Notes under the pieces: model-generated
The model's input: only the letters and a program-made list of their open reading frames with translations
Told to the model about the DNA's origin: nothing
The model's database searches: none
From: Empedobacter stercoris
GTDB taxonomy: Bacteria; Bacteroidota; Bacteroidia; Flavobacteriales; Weeksellaceae
Direction: 5' to 3' (one strand)
Length of the DNA: 64,000 nucleotides
Assembly (NCBI RefSeq): GCF_965137335.1
Contig: NZ_CBCRZD010000012.1
Made by a program: the position numbers and the translations under genes
Shown: piece by piece, positions 61,971-64,000 of the stretch
How the letters are laid out: each line of letters starts with the position of its first letter
Position numbering within the stretch: position 1 is the stretch's first letter

Positions 61971-62513
61971 ATGAGCCAAAAAGTTCCCATTAAATCTCTT
62001 TTAAGCCGTCCACGTTTTAAGGTATTTACACGTCTATCAAAACAAGAATTTATACAATTAATTAAAAAGCATTTACAAGAAAACACAACCGAATTTGGAG
62101 GTTATGCAAATATAGAAGTTGCTATGGTTCGAGTAAGAAAAGATAAAGATAAATATTGGCATCCCCAATTACAAATTCGAATTGAAGAAGATGATGATCA
62201 TCCAAATTATTTGGTTGTTAGAGGAATTATTGGTCCTAAACCCAGCATTTGGACATTTTTTGCTTTCCTTTATGGATTAAGTGGTGCCGTTTTTATAACA
62301 TTAGGCTCGTATGCAATTTCAGAATACATGGTAAAAGGTGAAAGTATATGGATTTGGTCTGTTCCGTTTTCTGTTATATTGGCTTTAGGAACTTATTTAG
62401 CAAGTTTATATGGACATCAATTGGCCAAATTTCAATTAGGAAGATTGTATCATTTTGTAAATACGTTATTAAATGATGCAGAATTTTATGAAAACAATGA
62501 AAATATAAAATAA
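61971..62513 (+). CDS. Hypothetical membrane protein with two TM helices
   Basis: A 180-residue protein with a soluble N-terminal alpha/beta part (FTRLSKQEFIQLIKKHLQENTTEFGGYANIEVAMVRVRKDKDKYWHPQLQIRIEEDDDHPNYLVVRGIIGPKPSIW) and two C-terminal transmembrane helices (about 97-117 and 128-148). No family is recognised. A terminator follows. Confidence 0.6.
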   Translation: MSQKVPIKSLLSRPRFKVFTRLSKQEFIQLIKKHLQENTTEFGGYANIEVAMVRVRKDKDKYWHPQLQIRIEEDDDHPNYLVVRGIIGPKPSIWTFFAFLYGLSGAVFITLGSYAISEYMVKGESIWIWSVPFSVILALGTYLASLYGHQLAKFQLGRLYHFVNTLLNDAEFYENNENIK

Positions 62514-62516
62514 AAA

Positions 62517-62540
62517 AAAGCGACCAATCCGGTCGCTTTA
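62517..62540 (+). terminator. Terminator between convergent genes
   Basis: AAAGCGACC and GGTCGCTTT form a 9-bp stem with a 5-nt loop, after a run of A residues, between the membrane protein and the cold-shock gene. Confidence 0.7.
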
Positions 62541-62568
62541 CAAGAAATATGTTGAGATAATATATTAA

Positions 62569-62760
62569 TTAGATTACTTTCACATTAACGGCGTTGATAC
62601 CTTTTTTTCCTTGTTCTAAATCAAATGATACTTTATCATTTTGAGCTACTTTGTCTGCCAAACCAGAAACGTGTACGAAGTACTCTTTTCCTGATTCATC
62701 ATCTTTAATAAATCCGTATCCTTTTTCTTCATTAAAGAATTTTACAGTTCCTTTATTCAT
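62569..62760 (-). CDS. Cold-shock protein (CspA family)
   Basis: A 63-residue single-stranded nucleic-acid-binding protein. RNP1 is KGYGFIKD and RNP2 is YFVHVSGL, both in the expected places. Proteins of this type melt RNA secondary structure and act as chaperones. A flavobacterial promoter precedes it with a leader of only about 14-20 nt, so the long CspA-type thermosensor leader of Escherichia coli is absent. Confidence 0.92.
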   Translation of the reverse strand: MNKGTVKFFNEEKGYGFIKDDESGKEYFVHVSGLADKVAQNDKVSFDLEQGKKGINAVNVKVI

Positions 62761-62779
62761 AGTATTTTATTTACGCCGA

Positions 62780-62809
62780 TAAAGATATAAGAATTATTTT
62801 CAAAACCAA
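62780..62809 (-). promoter_or_regulatory. Cold-shock gene promoter (TTG-N19-TATCTTTA)
   Basis: On the minus strand TTG (62807-62809), 19 nt and TATCTTTA (62780-62787) match the consensus except for the last base. The predicted start is near 62773, about 13 nt before the ATG. Confidence 0.5.
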
Positions 62810-62895
62810 TACTATATTCATTTTTTTTTAGTTTTTTTTAGTTCCATTTTTTTAGACTACCAATTCAACCTAATTTTGCCTAATATTTAATTATT

Positions 62896-64000
62896 TTGGC
62901 AGGAATCTATATTCATATCCCCTTTTGCAAACAGAAATGTAGTTATTGTGACTTTCATTTTTCTACAAATCTTCACAACAAATCTAATCTGGTAAAAGCG
63001 ATTAACAAAGAGCTTTTACTTAGAAAAAATGAAATATCACAACCACTTGAAACTATTTATTTTGGTGGAGGAACTCCTTCTATCCTTTCTGAAATAGAAT
63101 TAGAAAGCATTTTCGAAACGATTTTTAAAAATTATTCAACCCAAAATTTAAAAGAAGTTACACTCGAAGCAAATCCAGATGATTTGAACCAAGAAAAACT
63201 TAAATTCTTAAAATCAACTCCTATCAATCGTTTTTCGATTGGTGTACAATCGTTTTTTGAAGAAGATCTACAATTAATGAACCGTGCACACAATGCACAA
63301 GATGCAGAACGATCGATAAAACTTGTTCAGGATTTTGGTTTTGATAACATCACAATTGATTTGATATATGGTTCTTCGACAACAACTAATGATATGTGGA
63401 TGAAGAATCTTCAGCAAGCAATAAATTTAAATGTTCCGCATATTTCTTCTTATGCTTTAACGGTTGAAGAGAAAACAATTTTGGATCATCAAATCAAAAA
63501 AGGAATCACAAAACCTGTTGATGAAGATCGTCAAAATGAACAATTTCAGCTCTTAGTTGATACCTTAACATCGAATAATTTTATACAATACGAGATTTCT
63601 AATTTTGGAAAAGAAAATTATTTTTCTTTGCATAATTCCAATTACTGGAAAGGAATTCATTACATGGGAATTGGTCCATCTGCTCATTCTTACAATGGAA
63701 AATCACGTGCTTGGAATATAGCCAACAATACAAAATATATACAAGCAATTAATCAAAATAATTTACCTCAAGAAATTGAAGTGTTAAATGAAGCTGAACG
63801 ATTTAATGAAATGATAATGATCGGATTAAGAACTATATACGGAATAGATATTGATCGAATAAATTCTGAATTTTCTCAACCTATACTTGACTTATTTTAT
63901 CAAGAAATCAATCAGTTAATTAAAGAAAATCTTATCATCAAACAAGAAAATAAAATCATTTTGAAACCTGAATCAAAATTTTTTGCTGATGGAATTGCAT
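62896..64000 (+). CDS. hemW: HemW-like radical SAM protein (oxygen-independent coproporphyrinogen oxidase family), 5' part
   Basis: The frame begins with TTG (62896-62898), 13 bp after an in-frame TAA, giving MAGIYIHIPFCKQKCSYCDFHFST, the typical HemW/HemN-like N-terminus; the protein runs off the right edge after 368 codons. The [4Fe-4S] cluster motif is CKQKCSYC. GGGTPS and RFSIGVQSF follow as expected for the family. HemW proteins bind haem and act in its delivery rather than being true HemN oxidases. A TAATTTTG -7-like element lies at 62871-62878. Confidence 0.92.
   Translation, partial: MAGIYIHIPFCKQKCSYCDFHFSTNLHNKSNLVKAINKELLLRKNEISQPLETIYFGGGTPSILSEIELESIFETIFKNYSTQNLKEVTLEANPDDLNQEKLKFLKSTPINRFSIGVQSFFEEDLQLMNRAHNAQDAERSIKLVQDFGFDNITIDLIYGSSTTTNDMWMKNLQQAINLNVPHISSYALTVEEKTILDHQIKKGITKPVDEDRQNEQFQLLVDTLTSNNFIQYEISNFGKENYFSLHNSNYWKGIHYMGIGPSAHSYNGKSRAWNIANNTKYIQAINQNNLPQEIEVLNEAERFNEMIMIGLRTIYGIDIDRINSEFSQPILDLFYQEINQLIKENLIIKQENKIILKPESKFFADGIA

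Noticed and set aside
1..64000. CRISPR arrays, prophage genes, restriction or toxin-antitoxin systems
   Set aside because: No regularly spaced repeats or recognisable genes of these kinds were seen.

Overview
The window is ordinary AT-rich chromosomal DNA from a member of the Bacteroidota, class Flavobacteriia; the gene content suggests a Weeksellaceae-like genus (Empedobacter/Chryseobacterium group), but that placement is an inference. Reasons: flavobacterial core promoters (TTTG, about 20 nt, TAnnTTTG) in front of several genes, almost no Shine-Dalgarno sites, a methionine synthase split into two genes, a short DsbD-type reductase, DUF1573 and DUF6515 proteins, a TonB receptor beside a DtxR regulator, and flavobacterial intergenic repeats. 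No rRNA, prophage or CRISPR array is visible. The only mobile DNA is the end of an IS3-family element cut by the left edge.

Layout. 1-5.7 kb: IS end, alpha/beta hydrolase, exported peptide deformylase with DoxX, two orphan proteins, and a radical-SAM/DUF4130 pair thought to act on DNA. 5.7-8.6 kb: two guanidine-modifying hydrolases (arginine deiminase-like and CtlX-like) and an amidohydrolase. 8.8-13.3 kb: Rel (ppGpp) and a propionyl/acetyl-CoA synthetase. 13.4-18.2 kb: exported catalase with an exported ankyrin protein, a small 54-residue gene, and recG. 18.3-22.3 kb: thioredoxin-like proteins, DUF1697, a frameshifted TMEM175 channel gene, a tandem membrane pair and a metal-binding domain protein. 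22.4-29.9 kb: uracil permease, PaaE-type reductase, methylglyoxal synthase, Rrf2 and Crp regulators, DUF4241, and a broken lipoprotein gene. 29.9-39.6 kb: dsbD, tilS, an Fe-S type Rrf2, aldehyde dehydrogenase, LysE exporter and valS. 39.7-45.0 kb: DUF1573, then a DtxR regulator divergent from a TonB receptor and thioredoxin, with an operator-like palindrome between them.

45.0-51.9 kb is the regulatory centre of the window. Homoserine dehydrogenase (minus) and metH1-metH2-metF (plus) diverge, and each has its own SAM-I (S-box) riboswitch. A near-perfect Fur-box-like palindrome lies just upstream of the metH promoter. Together these genes supply homoserine, 5-methyl-THF and the final methylation to methionine, so SAM probably shuts down both arms.

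51.9-64.0 kb: J/KTSC protein, pdxH, YqgE, a PLP fold-IV protein that has lost its catalytic lysine, a START-like protein, tRNA-Met(CAU), a DUF6515 protein, a nucleoid-associated protein, peptidase E, a NatAB-type ABC exporter, an alkyltransferase-like protein, a cold-shock protein and the 5' part of hemW, which starts at TTG and runs off the right edge.

No undescribed defence or mobile system is evident. The observations most worth following are the two divergent SAM riboswitches plus Fur-like site, the DtxR-type operator, the catalytically degenerate aminotransferase, the exported catalase-ankyrin pair, and three single-base indels that break two genes (real decay or sequence errors).
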